Positions 18,617 through 27,319 of a DNA stretch of 64,000 nucleotides are shown piece by piece. The stretch covers positions 2,480,001 through 2,544,000 of the forward strand of contig NZ_CP031967.1 of the NCBI RefSeq assembly GCF_003443615.1, read 5' to 3'. This DNA is from Alteromonas sp. BL110. GTDB taxonomy: Bacteria; Pseudomonadota; Gammaproteobacteria; Enterobacterales; Alteromonadaceae. How positions within the stretch are numbered: position 1 is the stretch's first letter; every line of letters starts with the position of its first letter. A program made the position numbers and the translations under genes. The notes below the pieces were generated by a model. That model made no database searches and was not told the origin of the DNA. It was given only the letters and a program-made list of their open reading frames with translations.

Positions 18617-18645
18617 AAAAAACCGGCTATTACAGCCGGTTTTTT
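18617..18645 (+). terminator. Strong rho-independent terminator
   Basis: Arms AAAAAACCGGCT / AGCCGGTTTTTT with a 5-base loop and T-run. It can serve both converging genes. Confidence 0.93.
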
Positions 18646-18714
18646 TTCGCCTTTAAAAAAATACTGATATCAGTTTCACTGGCGGTTGCTTTGGCGATTG
18701 AACTCGCTTTTGCT

Positions 18715-20073
18715 CTAACCTTCTTCAGGCGCACTATCTCTTTTGTCATCAATACGGTGTTCAGCAGACTTCTGTCGGACATTGTGTTCGTCAATGTTGT
18801 TAAACGCACTATGTTCCCGATGTGCAAGCAAGGATAAATGCCCATCACGCTGATAAGCGCGTAAATCGAACAGGTCTAGCATAGCCATAACATGGTCAAA
18901 AATATCAGCCTGCACTTTCTCGTATTTAACCCACTCTTTTTGAACACTAAAGCAGTAAACCTCTAAAGGTAATCCAAGTTCATTAGGCGGTAACTGTCTA
19001 ACCATTAGGGTCAGTTCTTGATTAATGTTTGGGTGTTTACGTAAGTAAGCTTCTAAATAGGCTCTAAAGGTACCGATGTTGGTAAGGCGGCGGTTGTTTA
19101 ACAGGTCTGATTCATCAATGGAATAATCGCGATGATAGGCGCGAAGTTCATTTTTCTTTTTGTCGATATAATCGTTGATATAGCGAATTTTCGAGAAGCG
19201 TTCTAGCATGTCGTTGTCGCAAAGCTTGATAGAGTGCACATCGATATATATTGCGCGCTTAATCCTACGCCCACCAGACTCCTGCATGCCCCGCCAATTT
19301 TTAACCGCTTCAGTGGTAAGGCTATAGGTCGGCAACGTTGAAATAGTCTTATCCCAGTTTTGGACTTTAACGTTGGTCAGACCTATCTCAAGTATTTCCC
19401 CATCTACTTCATACTTAGGCATGGCAATCCAGTCGCCTGTATTAAACATGCGGTTGGCGGCAATTTGAATACCGGCGACAAAGCCTAAAATGGTGTCTCT
19501 GAATATTAATAGCAGCACAGCTGCAATGGCTGTTAAGCCAGACACGATAAGCAGCGGGCTTCTATCTACAATTAACGAAATACTAAGTAGTATAGTAATA
19601 ATAGCGAAGGCAAGTTTCGTTACCTGAATGAAGCCTGTAATAGGGGCGCGTCGCGATAAGGCTGACGCATTGTAGACATCTTCTACCGTACTTAGCATGG
19701 CATACAAAGCTAATAGCCCACTATACAACATATACAGTTGAGCACTCTTTATCATCATTCCGTGTATGACAGCTTCTTCGTCAATGAGAACGGGGGTGGT
19801 AACGTAAATAAAGAGCGCCGGAAAGAGATGCATTAAGCGTCTAAAGAAGCCGTGTTCTTGTAGTGCGTTATCCCACTTATTATTCGACTTATATACCCAG
19901 TTGGCAATTTGAGGGCGCACTAGTAGCCGTGCAACCACATAGATCAGGACTGCTATAAATAGTATAGAGCCTAGAGCAAGCAAATTATAAAGCGGATCTT
20001 CAGTGGTTAAATTAGGAAAAACGTCTTTAACCAAATGAATGAAATGATCGCGTACTGAAGCACTGACTTCCAT
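18715..20073 (-). CDS. ybdG: YbdG-like mechanosensitive channel (MscS family)
   Basis: 452 aa with an N-terminal group of about five membrane helices (residues 28-210) and a cytoplasmic MscS beta domain. The conserved signature is VLLLIFRDTILGFVAGIQIA followed by NRMFNTGDWIAMP. The long soluble part with GRRIKRAIYIDV and the C-terminal PLEVYCFSVQKEWVKYE matches YbdG, the miniconductance channel. The last 40 residues are a polar extension. It follows two acyltransferase genes with a 3-base gap, so it is the third gene of an operon. Confidence 0.88.
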   Translation of the reverse strand: MEVSASVRDHFIHLVKDVFPNLTTEDPLYNLLALGSILFIAVLIYVVARLLVRPQIANWVYKSNNKWDNALQEHGFFRRLMHLFPALFIYVTTPVLIDEEAVIHGMMIKSAQLYMLYSGLLALYAMLSTVEDVYNASALSRRAPITGFIQVTKLAFAIITILLSISLIVDRSPLLIVSGLTAIAAVLLLIFRDTILGFVAGIQIAANRMFNTGDWIAMPKYEVDGEILEIGLTNVKVQNWDKTISTLPTYSLTTEAVKNWRGMQESGGRRIKRAIYIDVHSIKLCDNDMLERFSKIRYINDYIDKKKNELRAYHRDYSIDESDLLNNRRLTNIGTFRAYLEAYLRKHPNINQELTLMVRQLPPNELGLPLEVYCFSVQKEWVKYEKVQADIFDHVMAMLDLFDLRAYQRDGHLSLLAHREHSAFNNIDEHNVRQKSAEHRIDDKRDSAPEEG

Positions 20074-20076
20074 TAT

Positions 20077-20970
20077 TTACGACTCCAACAGTTTCTTTAT
20101 ACGGTTGTCTTTATTTTCCCACAGACCATTTAACCAGTTTTGGAAATAAAGACGAAACTCAGACTCAGTGCGTTCTGATTCTTGTTGTAGCTCTGGTACA
20201 GGAGTAACGTTTACGTCGATAACAATTTTTGTCATCTGACCGCTTAGCATTGCCATCATGGGATGACGTTTATTTTCTGGGTAAAGTAACGAGATATCTA
20301 GCACGTTAGTGAATAGCTCGCCCATAGCTGAAAGCGTGAAAGAAACCCCTCCAGCTTTTGGTGGTAGCAGGTTTACGTAAGGGCTTTGCTTAGACAAGTG
20401 CTTTTGGGTTGTAAAACGCGTTCCTTCCACAAAGTTGATAACGGTAGTAGGAACCGTTCTAAACTTTTCACAATACGCTTTAGTGGTTTCTAAGTCCTTG
20501 CCTTTCTTGTCCGGATTTTTTTCTAAATATGCGCGGGTGTATCTATGCATGAAAGGCATATCTAGCGCCCAAGCGCCTAATCCCACAAAGGGTAACCAGA
20601 TGAGTTCTTTTTTAAGAAAGAACTTGGGCGCGGGAATGCGGTGTGTAGCAAATTCAATAAGCAGTATAATATCTAAATAACTCAGATGATTAGCGATAAT
20701 TAGATACCAACTGTTTTTTGAAAGCTCACCGTGAACCGAACACTCAATATCAACCTTATTGAATAGCCTTATCAACAACACACTAATACGCCCAAAGCTA
20801 AACATTAGGGCATGCATAACCTTGTTCCAGGCAGTTCTAATTCTTCCATTTGGTAACAGCAGTTTTACCAAGCCAAGTAGAATAATTAGTCCGCCCCATA
20901 GCGCGAGGTTGAGAATTTGCAGCGTGGTGTGCAAAACAAAAATAAAAGGCGCAAGTACTACACGGATCAT
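20077..20970 (-). CDS. PlsC-type acyltransferase (YihG-like), copy 2
   Basis: Membrane-associated lysophospholipid acyltransferase family, 297 aa. The catalytic box is NHLSYLD (NHx4D) and the substrate box is FVEGTRFT. Two hydrophobic stretches are at the N-terminus. The protein parallels the upstream gene (SYLDIILL versus SWVDILVL; KKELIWLPFVGLGAWALD versus KKELIYVPILGLAWWALD), so the pair arose by tandem duplication. Its start overlaps the stop of copy 1 by 4 bases. It probably acylates lysophosphatidic acid or a related lipid. Confidence 0.88.
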   Translation of the reverse strand: MIRVVLAPFIFVLHTTLQILNLALWGGLIILLGLVKLLLPNGRIRTAWNKVMHALMFSFGRISVLLIRLFNKVDIECSVHGELSKNSWYLIIANHLSYLDIILLIEFATHRIPAPKFFLKKELIWLPFVGLGAWALDMPFMHRYTRAYLEKNPDKKGKDLETTKAYCEKFRTVPTTVINFVEGTRFTTQKHLSKQSPYVNLLPPKAGGVSFTLSAMGELFTNVLDISLLYPENKRHPMMAMLSGQMTKIVIDVNVTPVPELQQESERTESEFRLYFQNWLNGLWENKDNRIKKLLES

Positions 20971-21881
20971 AATGGTTTCTGAGTTGCGTTAAGTGAATCT
21001 AAAAGTTGATCTTTGGTGTGCCATTGTTCATTAAGCCATGTTTGAAAACGGGCGCGAACTTGCGGATCGTCAAAGTAACTATCGCTAAATACGCCATTTT
21101 CCATAATGTCTTTAATAGGCATAACCTTTATATTTACGCGGATGTCGCGCACTTTTCCACTCACGAAGTCCCAAAAAGAAGGAACACCGTTAGGGTAGTC
21201 TATTGTCACATCTATCAATTTATGTAGCTGGTCGCCCATGGCCGATAAAACAAAGGCAATCCCGCCTGCTTTGGGCTTAAGAAGATGCTGAAAAGGCGAG
21301 TTCTGTCTATCGTGTTTTCCCTGTGTAAAGCGGGTGCCTTCTACAAAGTTCATGATGCTTACCGGCTTGTTACGAAACTTTTCACACGCTTTACGTGTAG
21401 TTTCCATGTCCTTTCCCTTAAGGTGTGGATTTTTAGCCAAGAACGACTTTGTATACCGCTGCATAAATGGGAAGTCGAGCGCCCACCAAGCAAGTCCAAG
21501 TATTGGCACATAGATCAGTTCTTTCTTGAGGAAAAACTTCAAAAAAGGAATCTTTCGATTAAATACACGTTGAAGAACTAGAATATCGACCCAAGATTGA
21601 TGGTTAGCAACAACGAGATACCAATCATGTCGAGTGAGCTTTTCCAGCCCGTTTACTTGCCACTTGGTACGCCCACTGATGCGCTGATTAAGGTTATTTA
21701 CGCCAATCCATGCAGTGGCGCAGGCATCGAGTAAATAAGAGATGAAGCGTCGCCAAGGGGCTATGGGTATCAATTTAAAAATCGCGAGTATGAATATAGG
21801 GGTTGACCACAGAACTGTATTCAAGAAATAGCAGATGACCGAAATAGTGCCAACAATATGATGCAACAGGGCTTTTACCAT
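20967..21881 (-). CDS. PlsC-type acyltransferase (YihG-like), copy 1
   Basis: 304 aa, same family as the next gene: NHQSWVD (NHx4D catalytic box) then FLKKELIYVPILGLAWWALDFPFM and FVEGTRFTQGK. An N-terminal hydrophobic segment (ISVICYFLNTVLWSTPIFILAIF) anchors it in the inner membrane. It is the first gene of a three-gene operon that ends with the YbdG-like channel. The product may adjust acyl chains on membrane lipids, which would fit a channel that senses membrane tension; that link is inference. Confidence 0.88.
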   Translation of the reverse strand: MVKALLHHIVGTISVICYFLNTVLWSTPIFILAIFKLIPIAPWRRFISYLLDACATAWIGVNNLNQRISGRTKWQVNGLEKLTRHDWYLVVANHQSWVDILVLQRVFNRKIPFLKFFLKKELIYVPILGLAWWALDFPFMQRYTKSFLAKNPHLKGKDMETTRKACEKFRNKPVSIMNFVEGTRFTQGKHDRQNSPFQHLLKPKAGGIAFVLSAMGDQLHKLIDVTIDYPNGVPSFWDFVSGKVRDIRVNIKVMPIKDIMENGVFSDSYFDDPQVRARFQTWLNEQWHTKDQLLDSLNATQKPL

Positions 21882-21994
21882 TGTACTTACCTCAAAAATT
21901 AGGCGCTTAGTGTAAACGAACTTGATCTAAAATCCGATAGAGCCTTTACTGATTCCACAATAAAGGTGCAATTTTATGAATTTAAGGAGCTGAA

Positions 21995-22837
21995 ATGGAG
22001 CTTATTGGCGAAAATAAAGCATTCGGGGGGCAGCATTTGCGCTATACCCACAAAGCTGAAACCACACAATGCGACATGACTTTCGCAATTTTCCTTCCCC
22101 CATTCGCCTCGAAAGACAAACCGGTGCCGGTATTATATTGGCTATCGGGGTTAACCTGTACCGATCAAAACTTTATGCAGAAAGCGGGGGCGATGAAGCT
22201 TGCAGCAGAATTGGGTATGGCCATTGTTACACCTGATACTTCGCCACGTGGTGAAGGTGTCCCCGATGATAAAGAAGGGGCTTATGACTTCGGTCTAGGA
22301 GCGGGATTCTATGTAGACGCAACGCAAGCGCCGTGGGACCAACACTACAACATGTACAGCTACATCGTTGATGAATTGCCAGCGCTTATCGAAAGCGAAT
22401 TTCCTGTAACTAAAGAGCGGGCGATTAGCGGACATTCTATGGGCGGGCACGGGGCGCTTGTTATCGGCATGCGTAACCCCAATAAATTTGTATCGGTATC
22501 GGCATTTAGCCCTATCTCGAATCCATCAGATTGCCCATGGGGAGAAAAAGCACTAGGCGGATATCTAGGTGATGACAAGACAGCGTGGAAGGACTACGAC
22601 GCATCTTTGCTGTTAGCAAGCAAAACTCATAGTGTGCCTTTGTTGGTTGAACAGGGTACAAAAGACGAGTTCTTGCACGAACAGTTGAAGCCTCAGTCTC
22701 TGGTTCATGCTGCTCAACAATCCGATACTCAACTTACACTTAATATGCATGAAGGTTACGATCATAGTTATTTCTTTATTGCATCGTTTATCGAAGAACA
22801 TTTAGAGTTCCATGCAGGGCATATGGGCTTAATTTAA
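21995..22837 (+). CDS. fghA: S-formylglutathione hydrolase
   Basis: Esterase-fold enzyme of 280 aa for formaldehyde removal: splits S-formylglutathione to formate and glutathione. The nucleophile is Ser148 in SGHSMGGHGAL; LYWLSGLTCTDQNF and the final EGYDHSYFFIASFI (catalytic His) are family signatures. AAGGAG lies 8 bases before the ATG. The usual partner, glutathione-dependent formaldehyde dehydrogenase, is not in the window. Confidence 0.95.
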   Translation: MELIGENKAFGGQHLRYTHKAETTQCDMTFAIFLPPFASKDKPVPVLYWLSGLTCTDQNFMQKAGAMKLAAELGMAIVTPDTSPRGEGVPDDKEGAYDFGLGAGFYVDATQAPWDQHYNMYSYIVDELPALIESEFPVTKERAISGHSMGGHGALVIGMRNPNKFVSVSAFSPISNPSDCPWGEKALGGYLGDDKTAWKDYDASLLLASKTHSVPLLVEQGTKDEFLHEQLKPQSLVHAAQQSDTQLTLNMHEGYDHSYFFIASFIEEHLEFHAGHMGLI

Positions 22838-22866
22838 GCGTGTTCTCTTAAGGTAAGAAGTGCATT

Positions 22867-22894
22867 AAAAAGCCGGAACATGTTCCGGCTTTTT
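22867..22894. terminator. Bidirectional terminator between fghA and the GGDEF-EAL gene
   Basis: Perfect 28-base palindrome: arm AAAAAGCCGGAACA and its complement, with A/T runs on both sides. It serves both converging transcripts. Confidence 0.93.
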
Positions 22895-22921
22895 GTATCA
22901 TTTTTCATGAAAGGCTGTAAA

Positions 22922-25042
22922 TTACTTAAGCTTTCTTGCAAGTGAGATGAATTCATCAATTGCAACGGGTCGCTGATATAAATACCCTTGGCCGTATGCG
23001 CATTGGTGATTCTGTAAAAACTGCTGCTGTTGAGGCGTTTCAATGCCTTCAGCAATAATTTTGATATTTAGATTATTCGCAAGCCCTAGAATAGCCTGAA
23101 CGATAGCTTGGTCGTCTGTGTTCTTCTCGAGTTCACTTACGAAAGAGCGGTCAATCTTAAGTTCATCAATAGGCAACTTTTTCAAATACACTAGCGAGCT
23201 AAAACCCGTACCAAAATCATCAATTGATACAGTGATACCCATAGCTCTAAGTTCATTGAGTAATATGGATACTGTCTCTAAGCTTTCAATGAATACGCTC
23301 TCTGTAAGTTCAATCGACAGGTTAGAACCGAAAAGCTGGTGGTCTTCCAGCGCGTTCTTGATTTGGTTTAGCAGCGCTAAATCTGATACCTGTCGGCCGG
23401 ATATGTTGATAGCTAACCTGATATCTAGGTTAGATGCCTTTAGTGCCTCAATGGCGCCACATGCTTCATTAATAAGCCATTCGCCAAAGGGGAAAATGAG
23501 CTCACTTTTCTCTGCTAATGGTATAAAAACTTCCGGCGAAATAAACTTACCTTCTGATGTTATCCATCGGGTTAACGCTTCGCACTTAACAATTTTCCCA
23601 GTTGAGAGGTCAACAATAGGCTGTAGGAATAGCTTTAGCTCATTGTTTGCAATCGCTCGCCGTAGCTCTGATTCTAGTTCGGAAATAGCAATATGCTGGC
23701 TATGCAACTCGTCACTGTAAACTAGCGAGATATTTCTGCCCTGATATTTAGCGGCTTGAAGTGCGATATCTGCACATTGGAGTAATGTTTCTGCTGAAGA
23801 GCAATCTTCGGGAAAACTCGCTTCACCAATATTAATACCTAAATTGGGCTCGCTGCCGTTAAGCACGGTGTATGTCTTGGTTAGTTTGCTCACAAGCTGT
23901 TTGACGTACTCGGAACTACTTACATCTTTAAATGTATCTATTCGTTTTACGAGTGCGAATTCGTTACTGCCAATCCTTGCGATAAACCCGCTGTTACCAA
24001 CAAAGGCCTGTAGTCGCAAAGCGAATGATTTTAAAATTTCATCGCCAGATTGGTAGCTCAGCGCCTCATTAATCTTTTTGAAGTCGCAGATATCAATAAT
24101 AAACAGCTTAAAAGGGATGTCTTCCTGTACTAACCTTCTTACCGTATCCGTGAACAAATTACGATTGGCTACTTTTGTTAATGAATCCATGCCGCTGGCA
24201 GTAAGCACACTTTCTTCTTTATTATGTATGTGCGTGATGTCAGTAAACAAATAAACCCAATGCGTGAGTTCATCGCCATGCAATACAGGGTGGATAGTGA
24301 CCTGAAGCCAAACCTTATAATCGTCTACTGGTTGCCAGTATATTTCCCCTTGCCACGGTGCCTTACGTTGCACTAATGCGGGTAGAAAAGTAGACGGCGC
24401 GTCGAGATCTTTAATTAGCTCCATGACACGTATAGAGCTTGGTGTAGTGCTATTACACAGCAAAAGCCGATGTGACGCTTTGTTGTCTAAAATTAATGCA
24501 CCTTCATTATCTAAAATAACAACACCCGTTTCTAAATTATGGATAGCTTGCTGTATTGGCGGCACAAGCTTTTGTAGTCGAGTGTTTTTGCGCAGCACAT
24601 TGTTCAGTCTATGCCTAATGTATTCGTGCTGCCCTACAATTTCATGGTGGCTTAATAGTAGCTCACGGGCTGCTTGAAGCGTCTGTTGTTTTTCATCAAA
24701 TTGATCTTCAACGTTCTTAACTACAAGGTAGCGGGAGCCAGAACCGCTATTTATCGCTAAGGCTTCAAGACGCAAAAGCTGGTTTTCGTTTTGTTCGGTC
24801 CAAAAACCGGAAGATAGGGTAAATGAGGTTTCTCCTTTCCATACCTCATCGGCATCGAAAAAGAAATCATCTAAAAAGATAGATGGAATATGTTTCTTTT
24901 GCAGTTTATTGTTTTCATCAAGCGTGACAACATTCGATAACCATGGAATTTGTGGTGTTAAACACGTGATATCGTCTTCAGAGTTACATTTAAACAACGC
25001 GCAGTTAGTTATACCTAGAGCATTTAATAAATGGATATCCAT
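22922..25042 (-). CDS. GGDEF-EAL protein with degenerate GGDEF, last gene of the GTPase operon
   Basis: 706 aa. Residues 1-130 have no recognised domain; 160-285 look PAS-like (LETGVVILDNEGALILDNKA...WVYLFTDITH). The GGDEF domain (about 285-440) has IGSNEF where GGDEF is expected, so cyclase activity is unlikely. The EAL domain (about 455-705) keeps its catalytic set: CEALTRW, AINISGRQ, ELTES, DDFGTGFSS, ELKIDRSF, EGIET and QGYLYQ. It therefore probably degrades cyclic di-GMP. It starts 9 bases after the GTPase gene, in the same operon, so the GTPase or OmpA-like sensor may control its activity. Confidence 0.9.
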   Translation of the reverse strand: MDIHLLNALGITNCALFKCNSEDDITCLTPQIPWLSNVVTLDENNKLQKKHIPSIFLDDFFFDADEVWKGETSFTLSSGFWTEQNENQLLRLEALAINSGSGSRYLVVKNVEDQFDEKQQTLQAARELLLSHHEIVGQHEYIRHRLNNVLRKNTRLQKLVPPIQQAIHNLETGVVILDNEGALILDNKASHRLLLCNSTTPSSIRVMELIKDLDAPSTFLPALVQRKAPWQGEIYWQPVDDYKVWLQVTIHPVLHGDELTHWVYLFTDITHIHNKEESVLTASGMDSLTKVANRNLFTDTVRRLVQEDIPFKLFIIDICDFKKINEALSYQSGDEILKSFALRLQAFVGNSGFIARIGSNEFALVKRIDTFKDVSSSEYVKQLVSKLTKTYTVLNGSEPNLGINIGEASFPEDCSSAETLLQCADIALQAAKYQGRNISLVYSDELHSQHIAISELESELRRAIANNELKLFLQPIVDLSTGKIVKCEALTRWITSEGKFISPEVFIPLAEKSELIFPFGEWLINEACGAIEALKASNLDIRLAINISGRQVSDLALLNQIKNALEDHQLFGSNLSIELTESVFIESLETVSILLNELRAMGITVSIDDFGTGFSSLVYLKKLPIDELKIDRSFVSELEKNTDDQAIVQAILGLANNLNIKIIAEGIETPQQQQFLQNHQCAYGQGYLYQRPVAIDEFISLARKLK

Positions 25043-25051
25043 GGCACTCTC

Positions 25052-25537
25052 CTACCAAAACGCAATTGTACTGAATAAGTTTTCTACATTTTCACCGGTT
25101 TTCGCACTTGTTTTAGTAAGTGAAGAAAATCTCTGTGCGTAATTATTCAGCTCTTCCTCACTCCAATGCCAGCTAGTGGGGAGGTCAGTTTTATTCACTA
25201 CGAAAAAAGCGGGAATGTCGGGGTAGTGCTCTTGGGCAAGCTCGAGAATTTCTATACCCTCAAGTAAAGATTGGGAGCGAGTTTGATCAACCACAATAAT
25301 ATAAGCACTGGCACCGCGAAGGTAGCGGGGATTAAAGCCACAGTATCTATCGATACCCTCTAAATCCCAGAGTAGAAGCTGGACACCTCTTCCTTCTTTA
25401 TTGACTTGTTTTTTGTCAATTTTTACGCCAATAGTTGTCTTGTACTTTTCGGAAAAAATACCTTCGACAAACTGCTTTACCAGGCTTGTTTTGCCAACAC
25501 CAGTGGGCCCTAGAATACAAACTTTTTTCTGTATCAC
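25052..25537 (-). CDS. Ras/Rab-like small GTPase
   Basis: 161 aa, the size of a bare Ras fold. All G boxes are present: P-loop GPTGVGKTS (10-18), switch I YKTTIGV with the conserved Thr, G3 WDLEG, G4 NKTD and G5 TSAK. In G3 the residue after the Gly is Ile where Ras-type proteins have the catalytic Gln, so hydrolysis is probably slow or needs a partner. There is no C-terminal Cys for lipid attachment. Such prokaryotic Ras-like proteins are often encoded with roadblock-domain partners, and here the gene 15 bases upstream holds a roadblock-like region. Role in an envelope signalling switch is inferred. Confidence 0.9.
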   Translation of the reverse strand: MIQKKVCILGPTGVGKTSLVKQFVEGIFSEKYKTTIGVKIDKKQVNKEGRGVQLLLWDLEGIDRYCGFNPRYLRGASAYIIVVDQTRSQSLLEGIEILELAQEHYPDIPAFFVVNKTDLPTSWHWSEEELNNYAQRFSSLTKTSAKTGENVENLFSTIAFW

Positions 25538-25552
25538 CGCAAAGCTTCCTTA

Positions 25553-27316
25553 CTATTGCTCACTGGAAATTAAAACATTTAACATAACTGAACGCCCCAT
25601 TGATGCCTTCTGCAATGGCAGCTCTCCTAAGCTTACGGGTATAAGAATATCACTTTCTACACCAAGTGAAATTAATGAATTCACAACATTCTCTGCTCGT
25701 TTTTGACTCAATGCGCGGTTGCGTTCGCTTGAGCCTGTATTGTCACTGGCACCCATCACAACAATACTCACCACAGTATTCGTCTCATCTGCAAGTATAA
25801 ATAATTGTTTTATGTCGTTTGCCAGGGCTTCTAATTTTGCTAACTGTACTTCAGAAAGCGCTTCTTGGTTAGTAGCAAAAAGTACATTTTGTGAAGAAAC
25901 TTTATTAACGAGACGGTTTAACGTTGCTTTTCGAAGCGCAGCATCATCAACGTTATAAGCCGGTTTTATGTTAAGGGCAGTAGTGTCTACATAAATCGAC
26001 GATATACCTGGGATTGCATTTATTTGCTGAGTAAGGTCTATCGCCGTTGTGTTAAACACAGCTCCTGAAATCAGAAATCTGCGTTTTTCCTCTTTTTTTA
26101 TAGTTATGTTTTCAAGTTCGTTAAGTGGGTATTGGTTAACGAGTGTTTCAAGTTTACGCTCTACCACACTTGGTTTTAAAGAGACAAAGGGCTCTTCAAT
26201 TACCGTGACCTTTTCTGCATCGATTCCATTATCGCTAAACCATTGTTCTATGCTGGTGGAAACGGGATCGCGCAGTATTTTTGTATGTACATTGCCATTG
26301 GATATATAAGTATCGGTGACAATGACACCAGGAGGAGGCGTAAGTTCGTGTAGCTCGCTTTTTAAAATGCTCAGCGATAGTCGCATAAAGGATAGTACCG
26401 CTAATGCAGCGAATATGACTAAAAGCACTGCTGCGCCTATCAAACGTTTCGACTTTTTACCTTCGCCCTCTTTTCTTTCACTGACCAAACAATCCGCAAG
26501 GATAGTTTCGCAACCGTCAAAAGGGGCATTATCGCCTTCATAATTAACTAAAGGCTGTTGATAAAATTGATGAAAATCTTCTAAAGCCTGCTGAAGCTTT
26601 CCCCGAACCTCTGGAGGAATACTTCCTGTGACCGCTGCAACCAGTAATGCTTGAGGGCCAATTTTAATCAGCAGGGTAAAATCTTCTGTTTTTATCTCGC
26701 CTAGCTCGTTTTCAGACTCGGTCGCGGTGACGCCAAACGCATCTGCAACAAAATCATTGATAGCGACAAGCATAGACGAAATGAGATCCGCATCCTTTTC
26801 TTTATCTGGATCTGAAGAGATACTGTGAAGTAACGTGCCAGTTTCACGATGAATAACGAGTAGCTGTTGAACTTGATACTGGTAAATTTGCGAAGCGACA
26901 TATTCAGAGTACTTAACACCAGCTTGCCATGCTTTAAAGCGCCAAGAAATACTTTTGGGGCTGAAGCTATTCTCGATTAACGCATTGGTTCGTTCGACAA
27001 ACTCAACAAGAAATGAAGAAACGGCTTTTCTGACTAATGTACCGACTAACGGATAAAGCGTGCCGACAATCTTTTCGCTATTGGCTTCGATAGAGCGGTG
27101 CAGAGACTTTTCGACAAGAGGAACAAGAACTTTGTTAACCGAGCCATCCCTTGTTTCCCTTTCAAACAGCGCTTCAGAAACAACATTACTCACAAAACCC
27201 TTTGCGTCGCGATCAAGCTTCTGTTGAACGAATTTGTCATCTCGTCCAATAAGTAGCTCTCTGACTTTTTCAAGAGAGTTGTCCGGCAATTCAGAAGGCG
27301 GCACTTTGTCGCTCAT
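25553..27316 (-). CDS. Envelope-spanning protein: roadblock-like, one membrane helix, BON-like and OmpA peptidoglycan-binding domain
   Basis: 587 aa. Order of parts: LEKVRELLIG motif (15-24); helical region with SISWRFKAWQAG; a profilin/roadblock-like region about 147-250 (QQLLVIHRETGTLLHSI...ALLVAAVTGSIPPEVRGKL); one membrane helix about 291-311; a BON-like stretch about 398-448 (FLISGAVFNTTAIDLTQQIN); OmpA domain about 470-587 with the peptidoglycan-binding residues in MGASDNTGSSERN and LSQKRAENV. The N-terminal half should be cytoplasmic and the C-terminal half periplasmic. I recall similar OmpA proteins in cyanobacteria and proteobacteria with the same WRLxAxxxG...FLIHRETG core, of unknown function. 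It is probably the sensor or GTPase partner in this operon. Confidence 0.8.
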   Translation of the reverse strand: MSDKVPPSELPDNSLEKVRELLIGRDDKFVQQKLDRDAKGFVSNVVSEALFERETRDGSVNKVLVPLVEKSLHRSIEANSEKIVGTLYPLVGTLVRKAVSSFLVEFVERTNALIENSFSPKSISWRFKAWQAGVKYSEYVASQIYQYQVQQLLVIHRETGTLLHSISSDPDKEKDADLISSMLVAINDFVADAFGVTATESENELGEIKTEDFTLLIKIGPQALLVAAVTGSIPPEVRGKLQQALEDFHQFYQQPLVNYEGDNAPFDGCETILADCLVSERKEGEGKKSKRLIGAAVLLVIFAALAVLSFMRLSLSILKSELHELTPPPGVIVTDTYISNGNVHTKILRDPVSTSIEQWFSDNGIDAEKVTVIEEPFVSLKPSVVERKLETLVNQYPLNELENITIKKEEKRRFLISGAVFNTTAIDLTQQINAIPGISSIYVDTTALNIKPAYNVDDAALRKATLNRLVNKVSSQNVLFATNQEALSEVQLAKLEALANDIKQLFILADETNTVVSIVVMGASDNTGSSERNRALSQKRAENVVNSLISLGVESDILIPVSLGELPLQKASMGRSVMLNVLISSEQ

Positions 27317-27319
27317 TAA

